From Bifidobacterium breve (GTDB lineage Bacteria > Actinomycetota > Actinomycetes > S36-B12), in assembly GCA_945870085.1 (NCBI GenBank), contig CAMBQX010000001.1:1-41272 (forward strand): a stretch of DNA of 41,272 nt, given 5' to 3'. Below, piece by piece: positions 7,266 through 15,070 of the stretch. The notes beneath the pieces were generated by a model. It worked only from the letters and a program-made list of their open reading frames with translations. It did not search any database and was not told the origin of the DNA. The translations under genes were made by a program, and so were the position numbers. Numbering within the stretch: position 1 is the first letter of the stretch; every line of letters begins with the position of its first letter.

Positions 7266-7266
7266 T

Positions 7267-7282
7267 CGGACACGAGTGTCCG
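7267..7282. terminator. Perfect GC-rich palindrome after the glutaredoxin gene
   Basis: CGGACAC and GTGTCCG form a perfect 7-bp dyad around GA, beginning two bases after the stop codon. As RNA it would fold with a six-pair stem and a CGAG tetraloop. No run of T follows, so it would be a U-less actinobacterial-type terminator. Alternatively it could be an operator for the rex promoter just downstream. Both readings are inference. Confidence 0.4.
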
Positions 7283-7289
7283 CTCAACT

Positions 7290-7318
7290 TTGTGAAGTCG
7301 GGAACTAATGCCTACCCT
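7290..7318 (+). promoter_or_regulatory. Candidate rex promoter
   Basis: A -35 box TTGTGA (7290-7295) is separated by exactly 17 bp from a -10 box TACCCT (7313-7318), which fits the TTGnnn / TAnnnT pattern of actinobacterial sigma-A promoters. Transcription would begin near 7325, about 40 bases before the rex GTG. The -35 overlaps TTGTGAA, a half-site of the Rex operator, but the second half is poor, so autoregulation by Rex is only suggested. Confidence 0.45.
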
Positions 7319-7363
7319 TAGGTCACCTCGTCGAATGCGGCGGGGCTTCCCAGCAGGAGCAAC

Positions 7364-8074
7364 GTGTCAATCTCCCTCGGCAAAGGTCGGCCCCGTGAGG
7401 CCGGTCGTGGTATCCCAGATGCCACGGTAGCCCGGCTACCGGTATACCACCGTGTGTTGGTCTCCCTTAGTGAGGCCGGGGTGCAGACGGTTTCCTCTGA
7501 GGCCTTGGCCGCTAAATGCGGGGTCAGTTCGGCTAAATTTCGCAAGGACCTCTCCTATTTGGGCTCGTATGGAACCCGTGGGGTTGGCTACGACGTTTCT
7601 TACTTGACCTACCACATCAGCCGCGAGTTGGGCTCCGCGCAACCTTGGGGCGTAGTGATCGTGGGAGTTGGCAATTTAGGTCGGGCATTGATTTCCTATC
7701 GGGGGTTTACGTCACGTGGTTTCGCCGTAGTGGGCCTAGTCGATAATCATCCTGACGTTGTAGGAGAATCCATCACGCTTAGTGATCTCGGCAATCTCGA
7801 AGCGTTGAAAGTTCGCCCACTTATCGAACTCGAGGCCATCGTCGGCGCGACCAAAGCCCAAATTGGGGTGATTGCCACTCCGGCGGATTGTGCCCAAGGG
7901 GTTTGTGACCGGCTCGTGGCCTCAGGGATTCGCAGCATCTTGAATTTCGCGCCGGTGGTTCTCGAGGTCCCCAACGCAGTTGAGGTACGCAAAGTTGATC
8001 TCGCGGTTGAATTGCAGATTCTCGCATTCCACGAGCAACGCCGTGGCTATGAGCCGGAGGCGATGAACGCATGA
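7364..8074 (+). CDS. rex: Redox-sensing transcriptional repressor Rex
   Basis: Rex represses respiratory and haem genes when NADH is low and lets go of DNA when NADH rises. The 236-residue protein has an N-terminal winged helix (about 25-90: LPVYHRVLVSLSEAGV, SSAKFRKDLSYLGSYGTRGVGYDV) and a Rossmann domain with GVGNLG (101-106) and VGLVDNHPDVVGE. It ends in the domain-swapped helix region (VELQILAFHEQ). GTG 7364 follows a CAGGAG ribosome-binding site. The stop overlaps the hemD start in ATGA. Position at the head of haem and cytochrome c assembly genes matches the Streptomyces rex-hemACD arrangement. A strong candidate target site lies before nuoA in this window. Confidence 0.95.
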   Translation: MSISLGKGRPREAGRGIPDATVARLPVYHRVLVSLSEAGVQTVSSEALAAKCGVSSAKFRKDLSYLGSYGTRGVGYDVSYLTYHISRELGSAQPWGVVIVGVGNLGRALISYRGFTSRGFAVVGLVDNHPDVVGESITLSDLGNLEALKVRPLIELEAIVGATKAQIGVIATPADCAQGVCDRLVASGIRSILNFAPVVLEVPNAVEVRKVDLAVELQILAFHEQRRGYEPEAMNA

Positions 8075-9744
8075 CCAAGCCTAAAAATCCAGTAATACCA
8101 AATGAGCCAATCAGCACCAGCCCAGGAGACATTGTGAATACGACTACCAAGGCCCGCAAAAAGGTGACCCTCGGTTCGGTCGCGCTTGTCGCAGCTGGCC
8201 CGGGTGATCCGGAGTTGCTGACACTTCGCTCGGCAGCACTTCTGCGCGACGCTGAAGTCGTCATTGTTGATGCTGAAGCGATTGACATAGCCAACGCCCA
8301 CGCAAATGCCGGCGCCGAAATCATCATCGCGGTTGATCAAGAAGGTGCGCCCCTAGATCAGGTGGAGCGGGCCAAATTAATCGTGAATGCTGCGCGAGAT
8401 GGCAAGCGCACCGTACGCCTCATCGCCGGCGACCCCGTAGTCGACGGCACGTTACTTCATGAGGCGGCGGCGCTACGTAAAGCCAAGGTGCCTTTTGAGG
8501 TTGCCCCGGGAGTCAGCGAAGTTACCGGTATCCCGGCATATGCCGGATTTGGATTAACCGGTGGCCGCACTCGGCAATTTCGGGTGGTAGACGCTGATGA
8601 TGCCGACTTGGATTGGACTGACCTAGTCAACCCGCGCATCACTCTTGTGGTACTCAATGGAGCAGATAAAGTTGCTGAAATTGCGGCGATGCTCGTGCAG
8701 GCTGGTGCCGATCCGCAGACCCATATCGCGGTAACCCGAAGGGGTACCACGGTGGATCAGCGAACAATTGCCAGCACTTTGTCCGAGATTGGCAATACTT
8801 CAAAGCTGATGAAACTCACTGGTGTTGGCATCGTGGTCGTCGGAGATGTCGTTGCACAGCGCGAGAAATTGGATTGGTTCGAGGTTAAGTCGCTTTTCGG
8901 CTGGCGCGTGTTAATCCCACGTACCCAAGACACCACCGGTTCGATCATCGCGCTGCTCCGCGGGCATGGGGCGGTACCCATGGAGGTGCCGACGATTTCG
9001 GTCGAGCCGCCGCGGACCCCGCAGCAAATTGACCGGGCAATCCACGGACTTGTTTCCGGTCGCTATGAGTGGATTGGTTTTACGTCGGTAAACGCGGTTC
9101 GAGCTATCCGTGAAAAACTAGATGAGTACGGCCTTGATGCGCGGTCTTTCGCGGGCCTGAAAGTGGCGGCGGTGGGCGACAGCACGGTGGCCTCGCTAAT
9201 CGAATTCGGCGTACGCCCGGATTTAGTTCCGGTCGGTGACCAGTCAACTAGGGCCTTGCTTGAAGACTGGCCGATATACGACTCATTGACCGATCCAATC
9301 AACCGGGTCTTCCTGCCCCGCGCGGATATCGCAACCGACACTTTGGCCGCTGGTTTGGCTGAACTTGGCTGGGAGGTCGAAGACATCACGGCTTATCGCA
9401 CCGTGCGGGCAGCGCCACCGCCCGCCGAGGTGCGCGAAGCCATCAAAACCGGTGGTTTCGACGCGGTGTTGTTCACCTCTAGCAGCACGGTGCGCAACCT
9501 CGTTGGCATCGCGGGCAAGCCACACCACACCACAATCGTGGCGTGCATTGGCCCGCAGACCGCCAAGACTGCTGAGGAGCACGGACTGCGTGTCGACGTA
9601 CTCGCCGGCACCAGCACCTTGCACGGGTTGGTCGAGGCGGTTGCGGCTCATGGTGAGCTTCTGCGCGAAGCGGCTCTCGAATCCGGTGAAGGCAGTTGGC
9701 GCCCGAGTCGGCGGCGCACTGCTGCGCGCCGCAAAGTCACGTAA
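8071..9744 (+). CDS. hemD: Bifunctional-type uroporphyrinogen-III synthase (methyltransferase-like domain + HemD)
   Basis: The 557-residue protein joins two domains. Residues about 30-270 resemble uroporphyrinogen-III methyltransferase: VALVAAGPGDPELLTLRSA is the N-terminal signature, but the usual RLKGGDP...GRG motif reads RLIAGDPVVDGT, so methyltransferase activity may be lost, as I recall for mycobacterial HemD. Residues about 275-530 are a HemD domain that closes and inverts ring D to give uroporphyrinogen III for haem and other tetrapyrroles (WIGFTSVNAVRA, VAAVGDSTV, VLFTSSSTVRNL, CIGPQTAKTAEEHGL). The tail is basic. ATG 8071 overlaps rex by 4 nt; a GTG at 8133 is an alternative that would remove a Pro/Thr-rich leader. 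Unlike most relatives, hemA and hemC are not upstream and hemB is not downstream. Confidence 0.9.
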   Translation: MTKPKNPVIPNEPISTSPGDIVNTTTKARKKVTLGSVALVAAGPGDPELLTLRSAALLRDAEVVIVDAEAIDIANAHANAGAEIIIAVDQEGAPLDQVERAKLIVNAARDGKRTVRLIAGDPVVDGTLLHEAAALRKAKVPFEVAPGVSEVTGIPAYAGFGLTGGRTRQFRVVDADDADLDWTDLVNPRITLVVLNGADKVAEIAAMLVQAGADPQTHIAVTRRGTTVDQRTIASTLSEIGNTSKLMKLTGVGIVVVGDVVAQREKLDWFEVKSLFGWRVLIPRTQDTTGSIIALLRGHGAVPMEVPTISVEPPRTPQQIDRAIHGLVSGRYEWIGFTSVNAVRAIREKLDEYGLDARSFAGLKVAAVGDSTVASLIEFGVRPDLVPVGDQSTRALLEDWPIYDSLTDPINRVFLPRADIATDTLAAGLAELGWEVEDITAYRTVRAAPPPAEVREAIKTGGFDAVLFTSSSTVRNLVGIAGKPHHTTIVACIGPQTAKTAEEHGLRVDVLAGTSTLHGLVEAVAAHGELLREAALESGEGSWRPSRRRTAARRKVT

Positions 9745-9759
9745 CTTAGAGTGGTTCGC

Positions 9760-10407
9760 ATGGGTGGCGAAGAGCGAACTGTTGTACATCTTCTCCGGCA
9801 TGGCGAGGTATACAACCCAGAAGGTGTCCTCTACGGGCGCCTACCAGGTTATGTCCTTTCTGATCTTGGGCAGGTGATGGCAACACGAGCGGCAGCGGCC
9901 TTGGCCGAAAACGACGTAACCGCTGTCATCGCATCGCCGATGGAGCGCGCTCAGCAAACCGCGCAGCCTATTGCGGCAAAGCACGGATTAACCATTCAAA
10001 CCGATCCGTTGCTGATTGAAGCCGACAATATCTTTGAGGGTCAGCGGGTTAGCGTCGGTGACGGAGTACTGAAGCAGCCAAAGACGTGGCGCCACCTCTG
10101 GAACCCATTTCGCCCATCCTGGGGTGAGCCATATGACGAAGTGGCCTCGCGTATGACCGCTGCGGTGCACGCGGCACGTGATCAAGTTCGCGGCCACGAA
10201 GCAGTTCTGGTCAGCCATCAATTACCTATTTGGGTGGCACGCCTAGCTGCCGAAGACCGCCGGCTTTGGCATGACCCGCGTAGCCGGCAGTGCACACTTG
10301 CTTCACTAACTTCGTTGACGTATGAAAATGACGACCTGGTAGCAATCACCTATACCGAGCCCTCACGTGATCTTCTGGCGAAGGCCAGCAAGGTTGCCGG
10401 CGCATAG
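9760..10407 (+). CDS. Histidine phosphatase (phosphoglycerate mutase-like)
   Basis: The 215-residue protein has the branch-1 histidine phosphatase signature HLLRHGE with the phospho-acceptor H14. It also has conserved arginines in SPMERAQQTA and the second catalytic His in VLVSHQLPIW. The family is broad, and the position before resA matches M. tuberculosis Rv0525, so a true glycolytic mutase is less likely than a phosphatase of unknown substrate. ATG 9760 is chosen because it leaves about nine residues before the first strand; GTG 9751 in the same frame is possible. It lies 15 bp after hemD and 5 bp before resA, so it is part of the same operon. No strong ribosome-binding site is seen. Confidence 0.85.
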   Translation: MGGEERTVVHLLRHGEVYNPEGVLYGRLPGYVLSDLGQVMATRAAAALAENDVTAVIASPMERAQQTAQPIAAKHGLTIQTDPLLIEADNIFEGQRVSVGDGVLKQPKTWRHLWNPFRPSWGEPYDEVASRMTAAVHAARDQVRGHEAVLVSHQLPIWVARLAAEDRRLWHDPRSRQCTLASLTSLTYENDDLVAITYTEPSRDLLAKASKVAGA

Positions 10408-10412
10408 CCGTC

Positions 10413-11006
10413 ATGATGTACCGCAGCATTCTCCGATTCGCGCTGGTGCTCGTCGCCGGGAGCACGCTGTTCTTAATCACCGCATGCGGTAGTGGCGAGC
10501 CGGCTTCACCCGCCGGAGCTGATGCCGGGTTCGTGGCCGGCGATGGTTCGATCGTTGTTTTGCCCGTAGCGGGGCGGCAGCCGGCACCTGCTCTTATCGG
10601 CCCCACCCTCGAGGGCGGCACTTTTGACCTGAGCATGGTTAAAGGTCAGGTGGTAGTACTAAATGTTTGGGCCTCATGGTGCGCACCATGTCGAGCCGAA
10701 GCCCCGGCACTCGAAGCTGCCTGGTTGAAGTTTGCTGGCCAAGATGTGCAATTCATCGGGCTCAATACCCGGGATTCACCGAAGTCTGCAGAGGCATTCG
10801 TCAATCGGTTCAAGGTGACGTATCCCAGCCTCATTGATACCGATGGGCAATTGCAATTGTTGTTTCGCGACACCTTGCCACCGCAAGCGATTCCATCGAC
10901 CCTGATCATCGACAGGCAGGGCCGCGTGGCAGCGCGTGCGCTCGGCACGGTAAGTGAGTCATCCCTCCGCGCCCTGATCGAGCCACTCTTGGAAGAGCAG
11001 CCGTGA
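10413..11006 (+). CDS. resA: Thiol-disulfide oxidoreductase lipoprotein, ResA/TlpA type
   Basis: The 197-residue protein has a lipoprotein signal: a positively charged start, a hydrophobic helix and a lipobox ending ITAC with acylated C25. A thioredoxin-like domain follows with NVWASW-C90-A-P-C93, a TlpA-type insertion (NTRDSPKSAEAFVNRF) and the cis-Pro loop IPSTLIIDRQGRV. It is predicted to face the outside of the membrane and reduce the haem-binding CXXCH cysteines of apocytochrome c, using electrons passed by CcdA, the next gene. The CcdA start overlaps its stop by 4 nt. ATG 10413 is followed at once by a second ATG; either could be used. Confidence 0.92.
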   Translation: MMYRSILRFALVLVAGSTLFLITACGSGEPASPAGADAGFVAGDGSIVVLPVAGRQPAPALIGPTLEGGTFDLSMVKGQVVVLNVWASWCAPCRAEAPALEAAWLKFAGQDVQFIGLNTRDSPKSAEAFVNRFKVTYPSLIDTDGQLQLLFRDTLPPQAIPSTLIIDRQGRVAARALGTVSESSLRALIEPLLEEQP

Positions 11007-11740
11007 TCGGTGACCTGATGGCGAGCGGGTCTCTCCTATTCGCTTTTCCGGTGGCCTTTGCCGCGGGCCTAATAGCTTTCCTTAGCCCCTGCGTGCTGCC
11101 TTTGGCCCCCGGGTACGTGTCGTATATGACCGGCTTGACCGGGGCTGAACTTGCCGATGGACGCAAGAGTCGCATGCTGCTGGGCAGTGTGCTTTTCGTG
11201 CTCGGCTTTAGTGTGGTCTTTGTCTCCTTTGGAGCATTCTTCGGCGGCGTAGGTTCGATCCTCCTGCAATATCAAGATGTCATTACCCGGGTGTTTGGGG
11301 TTGCGGTCATCATCATGGGGCTAGCTTTTATGGGTTTGATCCCAGGGTTACAACGCGAGTGGCGTATTCACCGACTGCCAAACTGGGGGGTTGCTGGTGC
11401 ACCCATCCTTGGGGTGTTGTTCGGTTTGGGCTGGACCCCATGTATAGGTCCAACCCTTGCGGCAGTGCAGACCCTCGCCTTCACCGAAGCCAGCGCTCTG
11501 CGCGGCGCCTTGCTTTCATTTGTCTACTGCCTTGGCCTCGGGCTGCCTTTCGTTTTACTCGCTGTGCTGTTCAACCGAACCGCTCGCGCACTGGCTTGGG
11601 TCAAAGGTCACTACCTGTTGGTGATGCGTATCGGTGGGGGCATGTTAGTTATTGTCGGGGTGCTTCTGGTGACAGGAGCCTGGACGGATTTCACGATTTG
11701 GCTCCGCACTTCGGTACCAACTTTTGAGACGGTGCTCTAG
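11003..11740 (+). CDS. ccdA: Cytochrome c biogenesis transmembrane protein CcdA (DsbD-family)
   Basis: The 245-residue integral membrane protein carries reducing equivalents from cytosolic thioredoxin to ResA. About six hydrophobic helices are visible. The two redox cysteines lie in the usual helix contexts: C30 in AFLSPCVLPL and C147 in GLGWTPCIGPTLAA. A hydrophilic loop (TGAELADGRKSR) separates helices 1 and 2. GTG 11003 overlaps the resA stop (GTGA), and resB starts directly after the stop codon. Gene order resA-ccdA-resB-ccsA is the system II cytochrome c maturation cluster of actinobacteria. Confidence 0.94.
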   Translation: MIGDLMASGSLLFAFPVAFAAGLIAFLSPCVLPLAPGYVSYMTGLTGAELADGRKSRMLLGSVLFVLGFSVVFVSFGAFFGGVGSILLQYQDVITRVFGVAVIIMGLAFMGLIPGLQREWRIHRLPNWGVAGAPILGVLFGLGWTPCIGPTLAAVQTLAFTEASALRGALLSFVYCLGLGLPFVLLAVLFNRTARALAWVKGHYLLVMRIGGGMLVIVGVLLVTGAWTDFTIWLRTSVPTFETVL

Positions 11741-13300
11741 ATGTCCAAACAGGCACCGACCCTGCCGCCCATGGGCGCACTTGGATTTCTTCGATTTACC
11801 TGGCGCCAGTTAACCAGCATGAAGACCGCTTTGATTTTGCTTTTTTTGCTAGCAATCGCAAGTGTGCCGGGGTCAATATTTCCGCAGCGAGGTAATAACC
11901 CGTTGCGAGTTAATGAGTGGATTTCTGACAGCCCAACCTTTGGACCCATCTTCGATGCCTTTGGTTTCTTCGATGTTTATTCTTCGCCCTGGTTCGCGGC
12001 TGTGTATTTGCTTCTTTTCATCTCGCTGATTGGTTGCGTGTTACCTCGCACGAAGGTGCATTGGCGAGCCATGTTTGCGCCTCCGCCCCCGGCGCCGCGC
12101 AATCTACTGCGTCTGCCAGAGTCGATGTCATTTGAAGTCAGCGCTCCCACCGATGAAGTTTTAGCACGGGGCCGAAAGTACTTATCAGGTAGACGCTGGC
12201 GCCTGCTGGTAGCCGAAAACTCTGTAGCAGCCGAAAAGGGCTATCTGCGCGAGACTGGAAACCTGCTGTTCCATTTCTCGCTAATCTTGATTTTAGTTGC
12301 CATCGCCCTTGGCGGTCTTTTTGGCTGGAAAGGCAATGTCATCGTTCGCACGGGGCAAGGGTTTTCCAATACTTTGACCCAATATGACGCTTGGGGCGGT
12401 GGGCGATTCACCGGGGCATCGCGGCTGTCACCGTTCTCGTTCACCCTCGACAAGTTCAATGTTGAATTCGATCGGAGCGAGGCCCAGCGGGGTTCGCCGA
12501 AACTATTCGAAGCGGATGTGACCTACCGTCGGTCACCGGGTACCGATGCTGAGAATGCTCGCATCGAAGTTAATACTCCGCTTGAGATCGATGGTGCAAA
12601 AGTCTTTTTGGTCGGTCATGGATATGCACCGCATCTCGTCGTGCGAGATGCGGGGGGTGAAATCACATTTGACGACACCGTCGTCTTCTTACCGCAGGAT
12701 GGCAATTTCACGTCAACCGGCGTGGTGAAAATCCCAGATTCGAACCCGCAATTGGGTTTTCAGGGTATTTTCGTACCAACGGCAGCGTCGAATAACTTGC
12801 GTGGACCGATTTCGATTTTCCCGGGCCCTGATGATCCTGCCGTTTTCATGTCGGCCTGGCGCGGCGATATGGGGTTAGACAGTGGGGCCCCTCAGAGTGT
12901 GTACCGACTAGATACCGCGGCCATGGAGCAGATCGGAATCGTAGCTTTACGCCAAGGTCAAACTTGGACCCTTCCCGATGGTTCCGGGTCTATTGCCTTC
13001 ACGGGCTTTGAGCGTTGGGCGTCATTTCAGATCGCGTACGACCCGGGGAAGGAGATTGCTTTACTAGGAGCGGTACTTGCAATCACCGGCTTGTTATTGA
13101 CGCTATTTATTCGAAGACGTCGAGTCTGGATAACGGCGACGACGAATACTGAGGGAGTTACGGTGGTTAACCTTGCAGGGTTGGCACGCATTGAATCTGC
13201 TGATCTGCCAGGTGAACTACAATCGCTGCGTAGTGTCGTCAGCGATTTGCCTGACACTGCGTCGGCAAGTTCTAATGACGAAACGAGGGAGCAAAAGTGA
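11741..13300 (+). CDS. resB: Cytochrome c biogenesis protein ResB
   Basis: The 519-residue membrane protein is the Ccs1/ResB half of the system II haem lyase, which attaches haem to apocytochrome c. It has N-terminal hydrophobic helices (MKTALILLFLLAIASVPGSI with the conserved FPQRG after it, then AAVYLLLFISLIGCVLPR). A third helix follows (LLFHFSLILILVAIALGGLFG), then a large extracytoplasmic domain of about 230 residues, and a final helix near the C-terminus (EIALLGAVLAITGLLLTLFI). The C-terminal tail is cytosolic and hydrophilic. ATG 11741 directly abuts the ccdA stop. The ccsA start overlaps its end by 4 nt, so the two partner subunits are probably translated together. Confidence 0.94.
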   Translation: MSKQAPTLPPMGALGFLRFTWRQLTSMKTALILLFLLAIASVPGSIFPQRGNNPLRVNEWISDSPTFGPIFDAFGFFDVYSSPWFAAVYLLLFISLIGCVLPRTKVHWRAMFAPPPPAPRNLLRLPESMSFEVSAPTDEVLARGRKYLSGRRWRLLVAENSVAAEKGYLRETGNLLFHFSLILILVAIALGGLFGWKGNVIVRTGQGFSNTLTQYDAWGGGRFTGASRLSPFSFTLDKFNVEFDRSEAQRGSPKLFEADVTYRRSPGTDAENARIEVNTPLEIDGAKVFLVGHGYAPHLVVRDAGGEITFDDTVVFLPQDGNFTSTGVVKIPDSNPQLGFQGIFVPTAASNNLRGPISIFPGPDDPAVFMSAWRGDMGLDSGAPQSVYRLDTAAMEQIGIVALRQGQTWTLPDGSGSIAFTGFERWASFQIAYDPGKEIALLGAVLAITGLLLTLFIRRRRVWITATTNTEGVTVVNLAGLARIESADLPGELQSLRSVVSDLPDTASASSNDETREQK

Positions 13301-14247
13301 GCGCGACTCAATTGGCCGCGGCGAGCAATGCGGCGGTATACGCCTCAATGGTTACCTTGACTTTTGCAATGGTGTCCTTTGCGATTTCATTTGCCTCTGG
13401 CCGACGCCGAGTCGTTGTAGTGGCACCTGCGCCGGTCGAAATGAATTCGTCAGGTAGCACTGCCGTGTTAACCAGGTCGGTCGGAGGCACCCCGACCGAT
13501 AACCAAACGGGTAGACGTTCAGCAAATATCGGTATGTCCTTGACCTGGTTGGGATTTGTGGTGCTGCTCGCTGGAGTGGTGTTGCGCGGAGTGTGGGCGG
13601 GACGAGTGCCATGGGGCAACATGTACGAGTTCTCGATCACTTCAGCGTTGGGCATTCTCGGAGTGTTTTTACTTATTTCACTGCGCCGTGATGTGCGCTG
13701 GCTCGGCCTTTTCATTGTTATCCCAGCGCTGTTGACCCTTGGCCTAGCAGTGACGGTGCTTTACACCGAGGCTGCTCAATTGGTGCCTGCATTGAAGTCC
13801 TATTGGCTGATCATTCACGTGTCGGCGGCGATCATCTGCGCGGGTGCATTCACGCTGGCGGCTTCCACCGCCGGGCTAGCATTGGTCCAATCACGAGCGG
13901 AGCGGCGCGGTAAGTCTGGCCTAGCGCGGGTTCCTTCGGCTGAAAAGCTTCGTACGTTGACATATCGAGTACTCGCATTCGCGTTTCCGCTCTGGACTTT
14001 TGCGGTAGTGGCTGGAGCTATCTGGGCCGAAAATGCGTGGGGCCGGTATTGGGGCTGGGATCCAAAGGAGACCTGGGCATTTATCACTTGGGTTATCTAC
14101 GCCGCATATTTGCACGCTCGCTCAACAGTTGGCTGGCGCGGAGACCGTGCCTCCTGGGTTGCTATCGCCGGCTGGGCGGCTTTCATCATTAACTATTTCG
14201 GGGTAAATATCTTTATCAACAGCTTGCACTCGTACTCAGGGGTTTAG
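13297..14247 (+). CDS. ccsA: Cytochrome c biogenesis protein CcsA (ResC), haem-handling subunit
   Basis: The 316-residue protein is the partner of ResB. It has the tryptophan-rich WWD signature beginning at W248 (WGRYWGWDPKETWAFITW) in an outer loop, which holds haem during transfer, and conserved His in HVSAA and in the last block SLHSYSG. About eight transmembrane helices are visible, with a Ser/Thr-rich linker after the first. Start GTG 13297 overlaps the resB stop (GTGA). It is the last gene of the rex-hemD-res operon; the next gene on this strand begins almost 500 bp later. Confidence 0.94.
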   Translation: MSATQLAAASNAAVYASMVTLTFAMVSFAISFASGRRRVVVVAPAPVEMNSSGSTAVLTRSVGGTPTDNQTGRRSANIGMSLTWLGFVVLLAGVVLRGVWAGRVPWGNMYEFSITSALGILGVFLLISLRRDVRWLGLFIVIPALLTLGLAVTVLYTEAAQLVPALKSYWLIIHVSAAIICAGAFTLAASTAGLALVQSRAERRGKSGLARVPSAEKLRTLTYRVLAFAFPLWTFAVVAGAIWAENAWGRYWGWDPKETWAFITWVIYAAYLHARSTVGWRGDRASWVAIAGWAAFIINYFGVNIFINSLHSYSGV

Positions 14248-14271
14248 GTCTAAGCCGCACTTAGGCAGGCC

Positions 14272-14574
14272 TTAAGCCTCGCCGCGGCGCTCTCGCATGC
14301 GTCGGCGCCACGCCTCTTCGTCAAGGCCCTTTAAGAATTTGGGGTCATCGTCTGGGGCAATTGGCCCACGGCGCCGAAATAAGCCACCGGAGGTAGGTCG
14401 CGGGCGGCCCAGGAAGAACCACAAGATCCCACCGATGAGAGGAATGAGCACCACCAGCGCCAACCAGAGCATCTTTGGCAGGGTGCGGGCTTCAAGCCGT
14501 GGGGTGCGCAGCACGTCAATGATGAATGAGATGTACATCGCAACGAGAACCAAAACTCCAAGGACCCGCAGCAT
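14272..14574 (-). CDS. Small membrane protein with phospholipase D-nuclease N-terminal (PLDc_N) domain
   Basis: The 100-residue protein has two transmembrane helices: LRVLGVLVLVAMYISFIIDV and LWLALVVLIPLIGGILWFFLG. Between them lies RTPRLEARTLPK, then GRPRP and a charged cytosolic tail ending in RRRMRERRGEA. This is the stand-alone PLDc_N (cardiolipin synthase N-terminal-like) architecture without the catalytic HKD domain, so it is not itself a phospholipase. The frame extends to 14646, but ATG 14574 is preceded by GGGAGGT at the ideal distance of six bases. It converges with ccsA, 24 bp apart. Function is unknown. Confidence 0.8.
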   Translation of the reverse strand: MLRVLGVLVLVAMYISFIIDVLRTPRLEARTLPKMLWLALVVLIPLIGGILWFFLGRPRPTSGGLFRRRGPIAPDDDPKFLKGLDEEAWRRRMRERRGEA

Positions 14575-14580
14575 GAGCAC

Positions 14581-14587
14581 ACCTCCC
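14581..14587 (-). promoter_or_regulatory. Shine-Dalgarno deciding the start of the PLDc_N protein
   Basis: On the minus strand GGGAGGT lies six bases before ATG 14574. It rules in this start over the upstream in-frame ATG at 14646, which has no such site. Confidence 0.75.
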
Positions 14588-14710
14588 AGTTCGTCGTAAT
14601 TCCAGAATTCAGGTGACTGTCTATATGAAGAATAACGCTTGTTCACGCATATTAACGAACACCCGTGGCATTCGCCAACCGCGGTCTCGGGTTAGAGCAA
14701 CCGGGTGCCG

Positions 14711-14716
14711 TACGCT
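14711..14716 (+). promoter_or_regulatory. -10 element TACGCT for a leaderless transcript
   Basis: TACGCT is followed by six bases and then GTG 14723. The offset places the transcription start on or next to the GTG. No convincing -35 is seen at 16-18 bp. The same hexamer at the same or nearly the same offset precedes the HAD phosphatase and menE. Confidence 0.5.
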
Positions 14717-14722
14717 GTGAAC

Positions 14723-15070
14723 GTGAAAACATCGTGGTGGGTGGTTATTCGCTTCACCGCACTTAGATTGTTGCTCTTTGGATTCCTGTGGCTGCTTATT
14801 CAATTAACTACCCCACTTCGGGGCTTGCTGGCCGCCGTGGTCGCGCTGCTGATCTCCGGGGTCATCAGCGTGGTAGTGCTTGATCGGCAGCGCGCCGCAA
14901 TGGGCGCAGCTTTGGGGGCTTTCTTCGGGCGGATTAATGCGCGCATTGATGAATCAACACGCGCAGAAGACGAAGCAGACGATACCCAGAGATTAAGCGA
15001 GCAACTAGGCCGGAGGCTAGGCGAGGGCGATCAAGATACCCAAGCCGAGACCGTAGAAAAGAACGAGTAA
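14723..15070 (+). CDS. Small membrane protein, DUF4229-like
   Basis: The 115-residue protein begins with two transmembrane helices (FTALRLLLFGFLWLLI and LLAAVVALLISGVISVVVL), then DRQRAAM and a long hydrophilic, acidic C-terminal tail. The layout matches DUF4229 proteins, found next to menA in actinobacteria. GTG 14723 is chosen because TACGCT lies six bases upstream and because it starts just before the first helix; in-frame GTG codons at 14705 and 14717 are alternatives. Its last 54 bp overlap the end of menA on the other strand. Function is unknown. Confidence 0.7.
   Translation: MKTSWWVVIRFTALRLLLFGFLWLLIQLTTPLRGLLAAVVALLISGVISVVVLDRQRAAMGAALGAFFGRINARIDESTRAEDEADDTQRLSEQLGRRLGEGDQDTQAETVEKNE

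Noticed and set aside
7290..7307. Rex operator for autoregulation of rex (TTGTGAA half-site)
   Set aside because: Only one half-site is good. The other half matches about two of six positions, so it is kept as a promoter -35 and not called as an operator.
14260..14276. Hairpin between ccsA and the PLDc_N gene as a bidirectional terminator
   Set aside because: TTAGGC and CCTTAAG pair only with a bulge, no T-tract follows, and it enters the end of the PLDc_N gene. Too weak to list.
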